64,000 nt of DNA from Candidatus Gastranaerophilales bacterium (GCA_944326565.1 CALVEL010000004.1:124001-188000), one strand, 5' to 3'; shown: positions 52,849-62,346, numbered from the stretch's first letter. Notes: a model not told the origin generated them from the sequence alone. A program made the numbers and translations.

Positions 52849-53841
52849 ATGCATAATATTACATTGATTAACGGGGATGGTATCGGACCAGAAATTAGTG
52901 AGGCTGTTGTAGAAATTTTAAAAGCTTCCGGTGTGAAAATTAATTGGGATATACAAACAGCTGGAGATGATGTTATTGCACAAGAAGGTGTTCCTTTACC
53001 TCAAAGAGTTTTGGATTCTATAAAAAAGAATAAAGTAGCACTCAAAGCTCCTGTTACAACACCAATAGGTAGAGGTTTCAGATCTGTCAATGTACAGTTG
53101 AGAAAAGAACTGGATTTATATGCAAATCTTCGACCATGCAAGAATTTACCAAATATAAAGACACGTTTTGATAATGTTGATATTATAGTTGTCAGAGAAA
53201 ATACTGAAGATTTATATGCTGGAATTGAGCGTCAAGTTGATGAAAATACAGCCGAGAGTATTAAAATAATAACCAAAAAAGCGACTGAAAGAATTTGCAG
53301 ATTTGCCTTTGATTATGCAGTAAAAAACGCCAGAAAAGAAGTTTGTGTTGTTACTAAAGCAAATATTATGAAGCTTTCTGACGGATTATTCTTAAACACC
53401 TATCGAGAGATCGCTAAAGATTATCCTCAAATTATTCAGCGTGAAATTCTAGTTGATAATCTTTGCATGCAGCTAGTCCAAAAGCCTGAACAATTTGATG
53501 TTTTGGTCTTACCGAATCTGTATGGCGATATTGTATCAGACCTTTGCGCTGGACTAATTGGCGGGCTTGGTGTTGCTCAAGGAGCAAATATTGGGCTTGA
53601 TTGTGCTGTGTTTGAACCTGTGCATGGCTCGGCTCCTGATATAAAAGGACAAAATAAAGCAAATCCGACAGCACTTTTATTATCAGCTATTGAAATGCTT
53701 AAACACATTAATGAAGTTGATTGTGCTAAAAAAATTGAGAATGCTTTATTTAAAACTCTAAATAGCGGAAAAAGCACTGCTGATCTTGGCGGAGTTCTCG
53801 GTACAAAAGAGTTTGCTGATGAAATTATTAAAAATCTCTGA
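52849..53841 (+). CDS. NAD-type isocitrate dehydrogenase (isocitrate/isopropylmalate family)
   Basis: A 330-aa beta-decarboxylating dehydrogenase. ITLINGDGIGPEI opens the fold, SVNVQLRKELDLYANLRP is the isocitrate-specific loop with the substrate-binding Ser and Asn, VVRENTEDLYAG and LPNLYGDIVSDL the catalytic/metal motifs, and FEPVHGSAPDIKG binds cofactor. The SxNxxLR loop favours isocitrate over isopropylmalate. Length fits the short NAD enzymes. No other citrate-cycle gene is nearby, so it probably supplies 2-oxoglutarate. Confidence 0.88.
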   Translation: MHNITLINGDGIGPEISEAVVEILKASGVKINWDIQTAGDDVIAQEGVPLPQRVLDSIKKNKVALKAPVTTPIGRGFRSVNVQLRKELDLYANLRPCKNLPNIKTRFDNVDIIVVRENTEDLYAGIERQVDENTAESIKIITKKATERICRFAFDYAVKNARKEVCVVTKANIMKLSDGLFLNTYREIAKDYPQIIQREILVDNLCMQLVQKPEQFDVLVLPNLYGDIVSDLCAGLIGGLGVAQGANIGLDCAVFEPVHGSAPDIKGQNKANPTALLLSAIEMLKHINEVDCAKKIENALFKTLNSGKSTADLGGVLGTKEFADEIIKNL

Positions 53842-53921
53842 TTTTTGTTTTCTTATAAAAAAAATATTTATTTAGAATTTAAACAGGTAATCATCAGGAA
53901 TTTTCCAGGCATTAAGTCTAA

Positions 53922-54044
53922 ATGAGGACAATACAATATGCATTAAAAACTGATGCAGAATTAATGAATTTAATTCAAAACAAATTAGCCTGCTTAAAAA
54001 CAGAGCAGTTGAAAATAGTCTACAGGTTAGTAGAAATTCTATAA
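53922..54044 (+). CDS. Possible 40-aa protein
   Basis: An open frame MRTIQYALKTDAELMNLI... ending KIVYRLVEIL, a plausible amphipathic helix. It fills the gap after the dehydrogenase gene; the ribosome site is weak and the last bases overlap the end of the convergent gene. Could be chance. Confidence 0.3.
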   Translation: MRTIQYALKTDAELMNLIQNKLACLKTEQLKIVYRLVEIL

Positions 54045-54368
54045 AAGTCCTAAATCTCTTAAAAATTTTTCGTTATCAGCAAGATGAGCAAGTTTTTCAT
54101 CTTCAAACGGGTCAATCACCCCAGATTTAAACTTTTCTTGCATCATATCAACATGAGAAGTATTTTCAGGGTCAGATGTTACAAGTTTAGAAAAGTTTTT
54201 AATATCGCATTGCTTTTGATACATATCAAGAGCACGTTTCGATAGTTCGTCCATAAATTTATTTTTCTCAGGCTTATCCACTGCTAATATGGGATTAGCC
54301 ATTCCTTGTACTGCTTTTTGTTTATTTTGATTACTTAATTTTGAAACCAATTTTCTAAACATCTGCAT
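54039..54368 (-). CDS. 109-aa protein of unknown function
   Basis: A charged, helical protein (RKLVSKLSNQNKQKAVQG, FMDELSKRALDMYQKQ) ending LADNEKFLRDLGLL. AGGGGG lies upstream; GTG 54374, ATG 54368 or ATG 54362 could be the start. No membrane segment, no recognised family. Monocistronic, opposite to serS. Confidence 0.6.
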   Translation of the reverse strand: MQMFRKLVSKLSNQNKQKAVQGMANPILAVDKPEKNKFMDELSKRALDMYQKQCDIKNFSKLVTSDPENTSHVDMMQEKFKSGVIDPFEDEKLAHLADNEKFLRDLGLL

Positions 54369-54452
54369 ACACACAATTCCCCCTATACATATTATGCACT
54401 ATTTTTCAAATATTGCAACTAATCTTATGATTTGTCATTGTGTAATCTTGTC

Positions 54453-54481
54453 TTGATTATAATATTTCTTTAAACTATAAT
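54453..54481 (+). promoter_or_regulatory. Sigma-70 promoter of serS
   Basis: TTGATT (54453-54458), 17 bp, TATAAT (54476-54481), predicted start ~54488. A second TATAAT (54458-54463) has no matching -35. Confidence 0.65.
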
Positions 54482-54518
54482 ATTCGTGCAAAACAGAATA
54501 AGATGAAAGAGGTTTAAA

Positions 54519-55784
54519 ATGCTTGATATTAAACTAATTCGAGAAAATCCCGAAAAAATAAATGAACTTTTAAAAAGACGTAACCCCGAACTTTCTATAG
54601 ACGAGGTTATTAAGATTGATGAAGAAAGAAGAAAAATTCAAACACAAGCAGATGAATTAAGAGCAAAACGTAAAAAAGATTCACAAATGATAGGTGAGTT
54701 AAAGAAAAAGGGTGAAAATACAGATGCAGTACAGGAAGAAGTTCGTAAAATCGGTGATGATATCAAAGCATTAGAAGAAAAACAGACCGAACTTGACGAA
54801 AAACAACGTGATATTCTGCTTCATATTCCAAATATCCCTGATGAAACAACACCAATCGGTACTTCAGAAGATGACAATGTAGAAGTTTATAAATGGGGTG
54901 AGCCTAGAAAATTTGATTTTGAATTTAAAGCTCACTGGGATTTATGTGAGGAAAAAGGACTTGTCGATTTTGAAAGAGGTGTAAAACTTTCACAAAGTCG
55001 TTTTACTCTTTATAGAGGCAAAGGTGCAAAATTGGAAAGAGCAATTATAAATTTCTTCCTAGATTACCACTGTGGAGAACAAGGGTATGAAGAAATATTG
55101 CCGCCGTTTATGGCAAATGCTGCAACCATGACAGGAACTGGACAGTTGCCGAAGTTTGCTGAAGATATGTATAAATGCGTTGATGAAGATTTATACCTAA
55201 TCCCAACAGCAGAAGTTCCTGTTACAAACATTTATGCAAATGAAATTCTATCTGAAGATGATCTTCCTAAATATATGACTGCTTATACCCCTTGTTTCAG
55301 ACGTGAAGCAGGTTCAGCCGGTAAAGACACAAGAGGTTTAATCCGCGTTCACCAATTTAATAAAGTCGAATTAGTAAAGCTTACTACACCTGAAACAAGT
55401 AAAGATGAGCATGAAAAATTAACTGAAGATGCTGAAAAAATGCTTCAGTTACTAGAACTTCCATATCGAAGAGAGGCACTTTGTACTGCTGATATCGGAT
55501 TTTCAGCAAACAAATGTTGGGATTTGGAAGTTTGGATGCCTTCATATGCTACTTATAAAGAAATTTCAAGCTGTTCAAATTATGGTGATTATCAAGCAAG
55601 ACGTGCGAACATTCGCTACAGAGAAAAAGCAACCGGAAAAACAAGACTGGTTCATACAATTAACGGCTCAGGGCTTGCAGTAGGCAGAACTTTTGCAGCG
55701 ATTGTTGAAAATTACCAGCAGGCTGACGGAACAATTATTATCCCAGAAGTTCTTAGAAAATACACAGGATTTGATAAAATATAA
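54519..55784 (+). CDS. serS: Seryl-tRNA synthetase
   Basis: A 421-aa class II synthetase. The N-terminal ~100 residues form the tRNA-gripping coiled coil ([20 protein letters not shown]). Motif 2 is [21 protein letters not shown] and its flank, motif 3 [18 protein letters not shown]. Length standard. AGAGG precedes the ATG; strong terminator after. Confidence 0.97.
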   Translation: MLDIKLIRENPEKINELLKRRNPELSIDEVIKIDEERRKIQTQADELRAKRKKDSQMIGELKKKGENTDAVQEEVRKIGDDIKALEEKQTELDEKQRDILLHIPNIPDETTPIGTSEDDNVEVYKWGEPRKFDFEFKAHWDLCEEKGLVDFERGVKLSQSRFTLYRGKGAKLERAIINFFLDYHCGEQGYEEILPPFMANAATMTGTGQLPKFAEDMYKCVDEDLYLIPTAEVPVTNIYANEILSEDDLPKYMTAYTPCFRREAGSAGKDTRGLIRVHQFNKVELVKLTTPETSKDEHEKLTEDAEKMLQLLELPYRREALCTADIGFSANKCWDLEVWMPSYATYKEISSCSNYGDYQARRANIRYREKATGKTRLVHTINGSGLAVGRTFAAIVENYQQADGTIIIPEVLRKYTGFDKI

Positions 55785-55803
55785 TTATTAAAATCTTAAA
55801 AAT

Positions 55804-55836
55804 AAAAAAGGCTCTTTTATTCAAAGGGTCTTTTTT
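55804..55836 (+). terminator. Terminator of serS
   Basis: 14-bp stem AAAAAAGGCTCTTT/AAAGGGTCTTTTTT with two G-T pairs and a 5-nt loop, then Ts. Confidence 0.85.
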
Positions 55837-55903
55837 ATTTTAATACGGTTTTTCATTATAAATTATGATATAATAATAATGGAATAGTTTTTAAGGGTAA
55901 AAG

Positions 55904-58189
55904 ATGTACGAATTTCCATTTGAACTGGACGAATTTCAAAAAGAAGCGTGTAACTACATTGATAATGGTAAAAGTGTAGTTGTTTGTGCACCGACAGGAG
56001 CTGGTAAGACTGTAATTGCTGAGCATGCAATTCATAGAGCTTTAGAAAACGGCACAAGAGTCTTTTATACAACACCTTTGAAAGCTCTTTCAAATCAGAA
56101 GTTTTACGATTTCGTATCAAAATTCGGTCAAGACAAAGTCGGGCTTTTAACTGGTGATACTTCAATTAATAGAAATGCTCAAATTGTTGTTATGACAACT
56201 GAAGTTTTCAGAAACATGCTTTACGGAACAAATTTTGGTGCTGTTGCTGATAATATGAAAGATGTCAGATATGTTGTTCTTGATGAAGTGCACTATATGA
56301 ATGATGAGCAAAGAGGGACTGTTTGGGAGGAAAGTATAATTTACTGTCCTACAAATGTTCAAATTATTGCACTTTCAGCAACTGTTGCAAATGCAGATGA
56401 ATTAACGGATTGGATAAATACAGTTCACTCAAAAACAGAGCTCGTAAACACAGATTTCCGTCCTGTACCATTAAAGTTTTATTATTTTGACAGCTCTCAG
56501 CCGTATAAACTTCTTCCCCTTCTTACCCCTTCAGGTGCTTTGAATAACAAAATTAAGCCGGAGAAAAAGAAGTTTGCTCATGGCAAAATGAAGCAAAAAA
56601 CTTATGTCAAAGAAGTTGTCAGAAATTTACAGCAGAATGATATGCTTCCTGCAATATATTTTACTTTTTCTCGTAGAAAGTGTGATGAGCAAATGGAAAA
56701 ATGTGCTGGATTAGAGCTTGTAACAAACTCAGAAAGGGCTCAAATAAGACAATTTATTGATGAATATATCGCAGAAAATCCTTACCTTTATAATAACAAA
56801 CATATAGAATATCTTCTTTGCGGTGTAGCATCTCATCATGCCGGGCTTTTGCCGTCTTGGAAATTATTAGTTGAAAAGTTATTTCAAAAAGGGCTTATTA
56901 AGGTAGTTTTTGCGACAGAAACCCTTGCTGCTGGTATAAATATGCCTGCCCGCTCAACTGTTATTAGTTCTACAAGTAAACGTACAGATAGCGGACACAG
57001 AATGCTGACAGCAAGTGAGTTTTTGCAAATGTCAGGCAGAGCTGGCAGACGTGGAATGGATGAAGTTGGCTATGTGACAATAGTTGGAACTCCATTTCAG
57101 ACACCAGAAGAAGTTGCAGAACTTGTCCTAAGTGATGCGAATCCCCTTGAAAGCAGGTTTTCTCCGAGCTATTCAATGGTATTGAATCTTTTACAACGTT
57201 TTAGTCTTGACGAAGCCAAAGAATTAATTTTAAAAAGTTTTGGATATTTTTCGACCGGAACACGACTTCATCCTATTCTAAAGCAGATAGAAATGAATAA
57301 AAAAGAAATAAAAGAAAGAACTTTTCTCTGCCCATATAAATATTCAGATCGCGACTTGATAGAATATGACAAAATTAGGCATATCTATGTTCAAAACCGT
57401 CAGACTTACAAAAAAATCTGTAAGCAGGAAAAGGCTAAAAACCGACCGCTTTCATTGGAAGCTGTGCAATTTGGTCGTGATACAAAAGCAATGCTTGCTA
57501 AAATGCACGAATTTCATTGCGATATCTGCAAAATGTATAAAAAACATTCTAAAAATATTGAAGTTATTAAACGCTTAAATATAAAACAAAAGAAACTTGA
57601 AAAAGAAGTTGAAAAGCAACGTGATATATTCTGGAATAAGTTTTTATCACATAGAAGCGTTTTAGCTGATTTCGGATATATTGAAAATGATTACCCGACA
57701 CCAAAAGGGATTACTACTTCTCAAATTAGATCTGAAAATGAGCTTTATATCGCAGAAATTATTTTCTCTGGAATCTTAGAAAATCTTACCCCGTCACAGT
57801 TATCAGCAGTGATTTGTGCTGTCGTAACAGAAGATTTGAGAATAGAAATTCCATACATTCCGTTTTCTGAACCCGTCAGAAAAACTTTGAATCTTATACG
57901 CAATATAAAAAGAAAAATTGAAAAAGTTCAAAATAATTATGATGTAGATGCACCATTATATATAAATCCTTATTTTTCATCTTTGATTGAACTTTGGGTA
58001 GAAGGTGCAGATTGGGAATCAATAAGTGGGCAAATAGATATCGGAGAAGGTGATATCGTAAGAGCTTTTAAGCGTGTAGTTGATATTTTAAGACAGTTTA
58101 CAACAATTGAAAATGTTCCGGAAGCTCTTGTTTTTACAGCGCGCGAGGCTATTGATAAAATTCAAAGAGAACCTGTTGATCTGGATTAA
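55904..58189 (+). CDS. Ski2/Mtr4-like DEAD/DExH RNA helicase with DSHCT domain
   Basis: A 761-aa superfamily 2 helicase. Walker A is APTGAGKTVIAEHAI, box II DEVHYMND, motif III SATVAN, motif VI QMSGRAGRRGMDEVGY. The C-terminal half has a long charged helical arch and a DSHCT-type domain (LTPSQLSAVICAVVTEDL, GDIVRAFKRVVDILRQF). Such helicases occur in cyanobacteria and plastids and act in RNA unwinding/turnover. AAGGG precedes the ATG. The stop abuts the convergent Xre gene. Confidence 0.9.
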   Translation: MYEFPFELDEFQKEACNYIDNGKSVVVCAPTGAGKTVIAEHAIHRALENGTRVFYTTPLKALSNQKFYDFVSKFGQDKVGLLTGDTSINRNAQIVVMTTEVFRNMLYGTNFGAVADNMKDVRYVVLDEVHYMNDEQRGTVWEESIIYCPTNVQIIALSATVANADELTDWINTVHSKTELVNTDFRPVPLKFYYFDSSQPYKLLPLLTPSGALNNKIKPEKKKFAHGKMKQKTYVKEVVRNLQQNDMLPAIYFTFSRRKCDEQMEKCAGLELVTNSERAQIRQFIDEYIAENPYLYNNKHIEYLLCGVASHHAGLLPSWKLLVEKLFQKGLIKVVFATETLAAGINMPARSTVISSTSKRTDSGHRMLTASEFLQMSGRAGRRGMDEVGYVTIVGTPFQTPEEVAELVLSDANPLESRFSPSYSMVLNLLQRFSLDEAKELILKSFGYFSTGTRLHPILKQIEMNKKEIKERTFLCPYKYSDRDLIEYDKIRHIYVQNRQTYKKICKQEKAKNRPLSLEAVQFGRDTKAMLAKMHEFHCDICKMYKKHSKNIEVIKRLNIKQKKLEKEVEKQRDIFWNKFLSHRSVLADFGYIENDYPTPKGITTSQIRSENELYIAEIIFSGILENLTPSQLSAVICAVVTEDLRIEIPYIPFSEPVRKTLNLIRNIKRKIEKVQNNYDVDAPLYINPYFSSLIELWVEGADWESISGQIDIGEGDIVRAFKRVVDILRQFTTIENVPEALVFTAREAIDKIQREPVDLD

Positions 58190-58393
58190 TTAGCTTTCTA
58201 CGTATTCCAAAATATCGGAAACTTTGCACTTAAAATGTTTGCATAACAAATCAAGAGTATTGATGCTGACATTTTTATTTTTGCCTGTGCGCAAGTTTGA
58301 GAGTGTGGAATTGCTTATGCCAGTAGCCTTATGCACTTCTTCGGCAGTTGTTCTGTGCATCCATATTAAGTCATCAAGTTTAAATTCAATCAT
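58190..58393 (-). CDS. Xre/Cro-type HTH regulator
   Basis: A 67-aa single-domain repressor-like protein: HKATGISNSTLSNLRTGKNK is the helix-turn-helix and SINTLDLLCKHFKCKVSDIL the closing helices, as in Cro/C1 proteins. TATAAT (minus strand, 58406-58401) lies seven bases before the ATG, so the mRNA may be almost leaderless. It is divergent from the prepilin gene, whose promoter carries a long inverted repeat that this protein might bind. Confidence 0.85.
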   Translation of the reverse strand: MIEFKLDDLIWMHRTTAEEVHKATGISNSTLSNLRTGKNKNVSINTLDLLCKHFKCKVSDILEYVES

Positions 58394-58423
58394 ACTAAAA
58401 ATTATATTATTTTTATTTCTTGA

Positions 58424-58471
58424 TTGACATAATTTAAATCATGTAATAAAATTATTAGTACATGATTTAAA
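58424..58471 (+). promoter_or_regulatory. Prepilin promoter with flanking inverted repeat
   Basis: TTGACA (58424-58429), 17 bp, TAAAAT (58447-58452). A perfect 13-bp inverted repeat, TTTAAATCATGTA (58433-58445) and TACATGATTTAAA (58459-58471), brackets the -10 element, as expected for a repressor operator. The neighbouring Xre gene is a candidate regulator (inference). Confidence 0.65.
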
Positions 58472-58489
58472 AATAATTAAAGGATATTT

Positions 58490-59161
58490 ATGAATAAAAA
58501 TTCATTTACTATGGCAGAAGTGCTTATAACTCTGAGCATAATCGGAATTGTTGCGGCAATGACATTGCCCGGTATTATGGGAATTTACAAAAAGAAGCAA
58601 ACTGTTATGCAATTAAAAAAAGTGTATTCAATTCTTAGTCAGGCTTTAGAGCAATCTCAAATTAAGAATAGCGAGTACAAATACTGGTCTTCTGGAATGG
58701 AATTGGGGGCTAAAAAATACTTTGAATTATATTGGAGTCCCTATTTAAACTATTTAACATATTGTGATAAGCCTTTAAAATGCGGATATAGCGGAACTGC
58801 TCCATGGCAGAGAAATGATTTAAACGGAAATTTAAATTATAGTCTTATATCTGGAGATTTAAGAGCCCCATGTGTATTAACTGATGGAACATTAGTTTCT
58901 TTTTCTATCGGAGAAGGGGGAGAGTCTGCGTTGACTGAAAATAGTTTTATTTTTGTTGATTTGAATGCTGGTAGCGCTCCTAATGTAGCAGGTATTGATT
59001 TATTTGTATTTGAAATATCTAAACAAGATACAATACAGGCTTACGGGTATAATAGAGATAAATCATATATAGAAAACAATTGTAAGACGCAAGGAATGAC
59101 ATGTGCTGCTCTGATAATTAATTCTGGTTGGGAAATTGATGAAAATTATCCATGGCATTAG
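58490..59161 (+). CDS. Type IV prepilin-like protein
   Basis: A 223-aa pseudopilin. The N-terminus MNKNS / FTMAEVLITLSIIGIVAAM is a type III signal: cleavage before Phe6, with Glu5 of the mature form (E10 overall) and a hydrophobic helix. The -1 residue is Ser rather than the usual Gly. The C-terminal globular domain has paired Cys (YCDKPLKCGYSG, NNCKTQGMTCAAL). AAGGA precedes the ATG. No pilus assembly genes are adjacent. Confidence 0.85.
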   Translation: MNKNSFTMAEVLITLSIIGIVAAMTLPGIMGIYKKKQTVMQLKKVYSILSQALEQSQIKNSEYKYWSSGMELGAKKYFELYWSPYLNYLTYCDKPLKCGYSGTAPWQRNDLNGNLNYSLISGDLRAPCVLTDGTLVSFSIGEGGESALTENSFIFVDLNAGSAPNVAGIDLFVFEISKQDTIQAYGYNRDKSYIENNCKTQGMTCAALIINSGWEIDENYPWH

Positions 59162-59227
59162 CTAATAAGTGTAAAATTGCCTCTATTTAGTTTTGTAAAA
59201 ACTTTGTTGTTTTTGCAACAAAGTCAA

Positions 59228-59256
59228 TTGAGATTTATGTAAAAATATGTTACAAT
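59228..59256 (+). promoter_or_regulatory. Sigma-70 promoter of glycosidase gene
   Basis: TTGAGA (59228-59233), 17 bp, TACAAT (59251-59256). Start ~59263, giving an unusually long leader of ~115 nt. Confidence 0.68.
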
Positions 59257-59262
59257 AGTAGT

Positions 59263-59386
59263 AGAGGGGCGTTAAATGCCCTCAAAGTGGTTTTATTTAC
59301 ACCCCTTGATGAGTGTTATTCCCCACACCACTCTTTAATAAAAAAGGTATCCGATACTTCAACCTGTGAGGTCGACCTATGGATAC
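59263..59386 (+). promoter_or_regulatory. Structured leader that can hide the ribosome site
   Basis: Hairpin GAGGGGC/GCCCTC (~59263-59282) near the start. The ribosome site AGGT (59369-59372) can pair with ACCT at 59362-59365 or with ACCT at 59375-59378 (AGGTCGACCT is a perfect palindrome). GTATCC (59346-59351) can also pair with GGATAC (59381-59386) across the start codon. These are mutually exclusive, as in translational switches. No known riboswitch class recognised. Confidence 0.4.
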
Positions 59387-60671
59387 TATTTTGTCTTGCA
59401 AAAATTTTGAAATGTACAACTTAATTGAAAAAGCACTTTGCTTTTCGGTTATTCTAGGGGTGGTATGTATTCAGGCGATGGTATTGCCTCAAAAAATTAT
59501 GGCGGATGACATAATTGTAGCTCATAATGCTGTACAAAGTGTTGATATTAAAAGTATCAAAGAAAAAATTCTAATGGAAATTTCACCAGAACTTAGAAAG
59601 AAAAAATTTGATGAGTATATTAAAGAAAAATATCCGAAAGCTATTATCAGCGAAGTGCAAGATGGAGTTAAGCATATTAAACTTACAAATTACTACAATG
59701 GCAGACCAGTAAGAATTAATGTAGTAGAAGCTGATTTAAAAGTCGCATCAAATATTCAAATACAACCAGTACTATCAAATTCTGCAAATCTTCAAAGTCG
59801 CAGAAGCATTTCCTCAATGGCTAAAAATAACAATATAATTGCCGCTGTAAACGGTACATATTTTAAACCTCAAACAGGTGTGCCTCTTGGAACTTTAATG
59901 ATTGACGGAAAAGTCTACACAGGCCCTGTATATGACAGAGTTGCTTTAGGAATTTTTGAAGATGGGTTTGATGTTGCAAGGGTTCAATTAAATGCATCAA
60001 TTGAAGGAAGCGGAGTCAAAGTTAAAGTTGATAATATAAATCAACCGAGAATGCTTTCTACTTATGTTCTTGTATATACTCCGGAGTGGGGTAAATATTC
60101 TCCTTACGCGCCGAAGTATGGAATGAGTTTGAGGGTGGCGGATGGCAAAATTACAAAAGCCTCCGCTAACCCGCTCGTTATTCCTGAAAATGGTTACGTT
60201 ATTTCAGGTCCTAAGAAACTTCTTCAACCGCTTTTAAAAGATAAAGAGGTAAAATTGGATATAAAAACTATTCCAGAGTGGAAAAATATTAAACACATAA
60301 TCAGCGGAGGTCCTTATCTTGTCAAAGACGGTGATGTATTTGTTGATATGACAGCACAAAAACTCCGTGCTATAGGTGGACGTAATCCGCGCACAGCAAT
60401 CGGTTATACGTCTGATCACAATTTTATTTTAGTCACAGCCGATGGAAGAGAAGGAAGCTCCATTGGTATGACATTAATGGAACTTGCGAATTTTATGAAA
60501 TCACTTGGATGTATTGGTGCAATTAACCTAGATGGCGGCGGGTCTACTGTTATGTTTGTCAACGGCTCTGTTGTTAATAAGCCTCAGGTAAAAGGGGGAA
60601 TTCCGCTTTCTAATGCCCTAGTATTAACTCAGAATATGGAAGAAATTGCTTCTGAGGATACAAGTAAATAA
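59379..60671 (+). CDS. Phosphodiester glycosidase (NAGPA domain) exported protein
   Basis: A 430-aa protein with an N-terminal signal/anchor (LCFSVILGVVCIQAMVLPQ). The core from ~130 is the phosphodiester glycosidase family (NAGPA, GlcNAc-1-phosphodiester alpha-N-acetylglucosaminidase): AAVNGTYFKPQTGVPLGTLM, GGRNPRTAIGY, FILVTADGRE, LGCIGAINLDGGGSTVMFV. In bacteria such proteins act on glycans or exopolysaccharide at the envelope. The leader is long and structured. Confidence 0.88.
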   Translation: MDTILSCKNFEMYNLIEKALCFSVILGVVCIQAMVLPQKIMADDIIVAHNAVQSVDIKSIKEKILMEISPELRKKKFDEYIKEKYPKAIISEVQDGVKHIKLTNYYNGRPVRINVVEADLKVASNIQIQPVLSNSANLQSRRSISSMAKNNNIIAAVNGTYFKPQTGVPLGTLMIDGKVYTGPVYDRVALGIFEDGFDVARVQLNASIEGSGVKVKVDNINQPRMLSTYVLVYTPEWGKYSPYAPKYGMSLRVADGKITKASANPLVIPENGYVISGPKKLLQPLLKDKEVKLDIKTIPEWKNIKHIISGGPYLVKDGDVFVDMTAQKLRAIGGRNPRTAIGYTSDHNFILVTADGREGSSIGMTLMELANFMKSLGCIGAINLDGGGSTVMFVNGSVVNKPQVKGGIPLSNALVLTQNMEEIASEDTSK

Positions 60672-60725
60672 AATTTCATACCTATGCTCATATATAAGTT
60701 ATAATTCTTACTCAACCAGTACCAC

Positions 60726-60755
60726 CCTGCTTATCACCTTAGCAGGTTTTTTTTT
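60726..60755 (+). terminator. Terminator of glycosidase gene
   Basis: 6-bp stem CCTGCT/AGCAGG with a 9-nt loop followed by nine Ts. Confidence 0.8.
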
Positions 60756-60770
60756 GTCTTGTTTAACTAT

Positions 60771-61184
60771 TTAATATCTGGTATTTTCTTCAATGATATC
60801 AGATATCCAAGGAATTCTGCTGTATATTCCCATAAATGAGGTTATTGCTAAATAGAAAAGCAGAATATATATAGCTGTTTGTATAATTGAATATCCAAAT
60901 ATGAAAGGAGCATTAAAAAATAGAGCTATTTGTGCAGCTAAAATATTTATTATGGGAATAAAGCTTAATAAGTTAAGAATAAATCCCAAAATCAAACATA
61001 AAAGCACATATCCGATTGAAATAAATATGGATTGAAAAATGTGATATTTTAGGAAAGTTGTTAGATTTGTTTTTCTAATAAGAGCAATTATGAGCCATAT
61101 AAACCCAACAAACCCCATTGTCAAATAACTTAGAGCGGATATTATACGTTCTATACCAAATGGTTTATGATTTTCTTGATACAT
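60771..61184 (-). CDS. Tic20-like four-helix membrane protein
   Basis: A 137-aa protein with about four membrane helices (YLTMGFVGFIWLIIALI, SIFISIGYVLLCLILGF, ILAAQIALFFNAPFIFG, IQTAIYILLFYLAITSF). The start GIERIISALSYL and FLKYHIFQSIFI match the Tic20/Ycf60-type family of cyanobacteria and plastids (RxxSALxYL, FhxxQAxxL). Its bacterial role is unclear. It begins two bases past the TPR gene stop, so it is last in the rpiB operon. Confidence 0.65.
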   Translation of the reverse strand: MYQENHKPFGIERIISALSYLTMGFVGFIWLIIALIRKTNLTTFLKYHIFQSIFISIGYVLLCLILGFILNLLSFIPIINILAAQIALFFNAPFIFGYSIIQTAIYILLFYLAITSFMGIYSRIPWISDIIEENTRY

Positions 61185-61186
61185 TT

Positions 61187-62263
61187 TTATGCGCTTTCTA
61201 TTTCACCATTACGCTTTTTATCAATATATTCATCCAACACCTGAATATAGACAAGTTTATGCTCGTCATTGTCTGGCTCAATTTTTATAGCAGCACGATA
61301 AGAAGCGATAGATTTTTCTATTTCATTTCTTAAATAATGAGCATTTCCCATTAGCATATAAGTCTTGGCATCATTAGGAGAAATTTTGAGAGCTTGTTTA
61401 TACAATTCCATAGCCTCTTCAAGTCTGTTAAGGTTTGCATAAAGATTCGCAAGTAATAAATATGCAGTTATTTCTTTTGGATTTGTATTTATTGCTCTTT
61501 TATACATTTCTATTGCGATGTCATTTTCTTTGAATTCTGAAAGAGCTATTGAATAGCAAATGTATGCTTTATAATTGTCTCCCTCCATTTTGAGTGCTTT
61601 CTCAAAATAGTTGTATGCTTTTTCTCTCTCTTTCATTAGTGTAAGCGTATTACCTATACATATAGCGACAATTTTATTATCAGGGTTTAGCGCAAACACT
61701 TTTTTATACAACTCTAGTGCTGTTTCATAGTCAAATAGTTTGAAACAAACATTTCCCATGTCAACAAGAGCTGTAATATTTTCAGGATCGAGAGATAATG
61801 CTTTTTCATAATAAGCTCTTGATTCTACGTATTCTTCAAAGTCTTGATATAATAATGCTATTGCGTTGTATATTTCAGGATTTGAAGAACATAAATCAAT
61901 AGCTCTGTTGTAGTAGAATAAAGCTTTTGAAAAATTCTTCCATTCTGCAAATACATTACCGATATTGTAGTAAATTATGTAATTCTTAGGGTTAATTTCT
62001 AATGCCCTATTATAGTAAGAAAGTGATTTTCTAAAATCTCTTTCATAAAACCACATCGTACCCATGCCTATTAAGGCTTCAACATCATTAGGAGCTATTG
62101 CCAGGAGACTCTCTAATACTGACATGACCTTATCGTAATCCTGTAACTCCAAATACAGTTTAGAAAGCCTGTGATACAGCTCTATATTCTGTGGTTCTTT
62201 GGCCATTGCCAAAATTGCATCTTCAATTTGTCTGTCTAATTCTTTTTTCTTTATATCGTCCAT
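61187..62263 (-). CDS. TPR-repeat protein
   Basis: A 358-aa protein made almost wholly of tetratricopeptide repeats, roughly ten (for example AEWKNFSKALFYYNRAIDL, ANLNRLEEAMELYKQALKI). No signal peptide or catalytic domain. It is a scaffold for protein contacts; partner unknown. It lies between rsfS and the Tic20-like gene. Confidence 0.88.
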   Translation of the reverse strand: MDDIKKKELDRQIEDAILAMAKEPQNIELYHRLSKLYLELQDYDKVMSVLESLLAIAPNDVEALIGMGTMWFYERDFRKSLSYYNRALEINPKNYIIYYNIGNVFAEWKNFSKALFYYNRAIDLCSSNPEIYNAIALLYQDFEEYVESRAYYEKALSLDPENITALVDMGNVCFKLFDYETALELYKKVFALNPDNKIVAICIGNTLTLMKEREKAYNYFEKALKMEGDNYKAYICYSIALSEFKENDIAIEMYKRAINTNPKEITAYLLLANLYANLNRLEEAMELYKQALKISPNDAKTYMLMGNAHYLRNEIEKSIASYRAAIKIEPDNDEHKLVYIQVLDEYIDKKRNGEIESA

Positions 62264-62346
62264 AGTTTCTATTCTAACCTATAACTGTAATATTGCAAAA
62301 ATATTGAGAAATGTAACGGGCATGAATTATCATACCCGTTTTAATT

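Noticed and set aside
59201-59224. Hairpin ACTTTGTTG/CAACAAAGT as prepilin terminator
   Set aside because: No U-tract follows on the plus strand; it may only shape the region before the next promoter.
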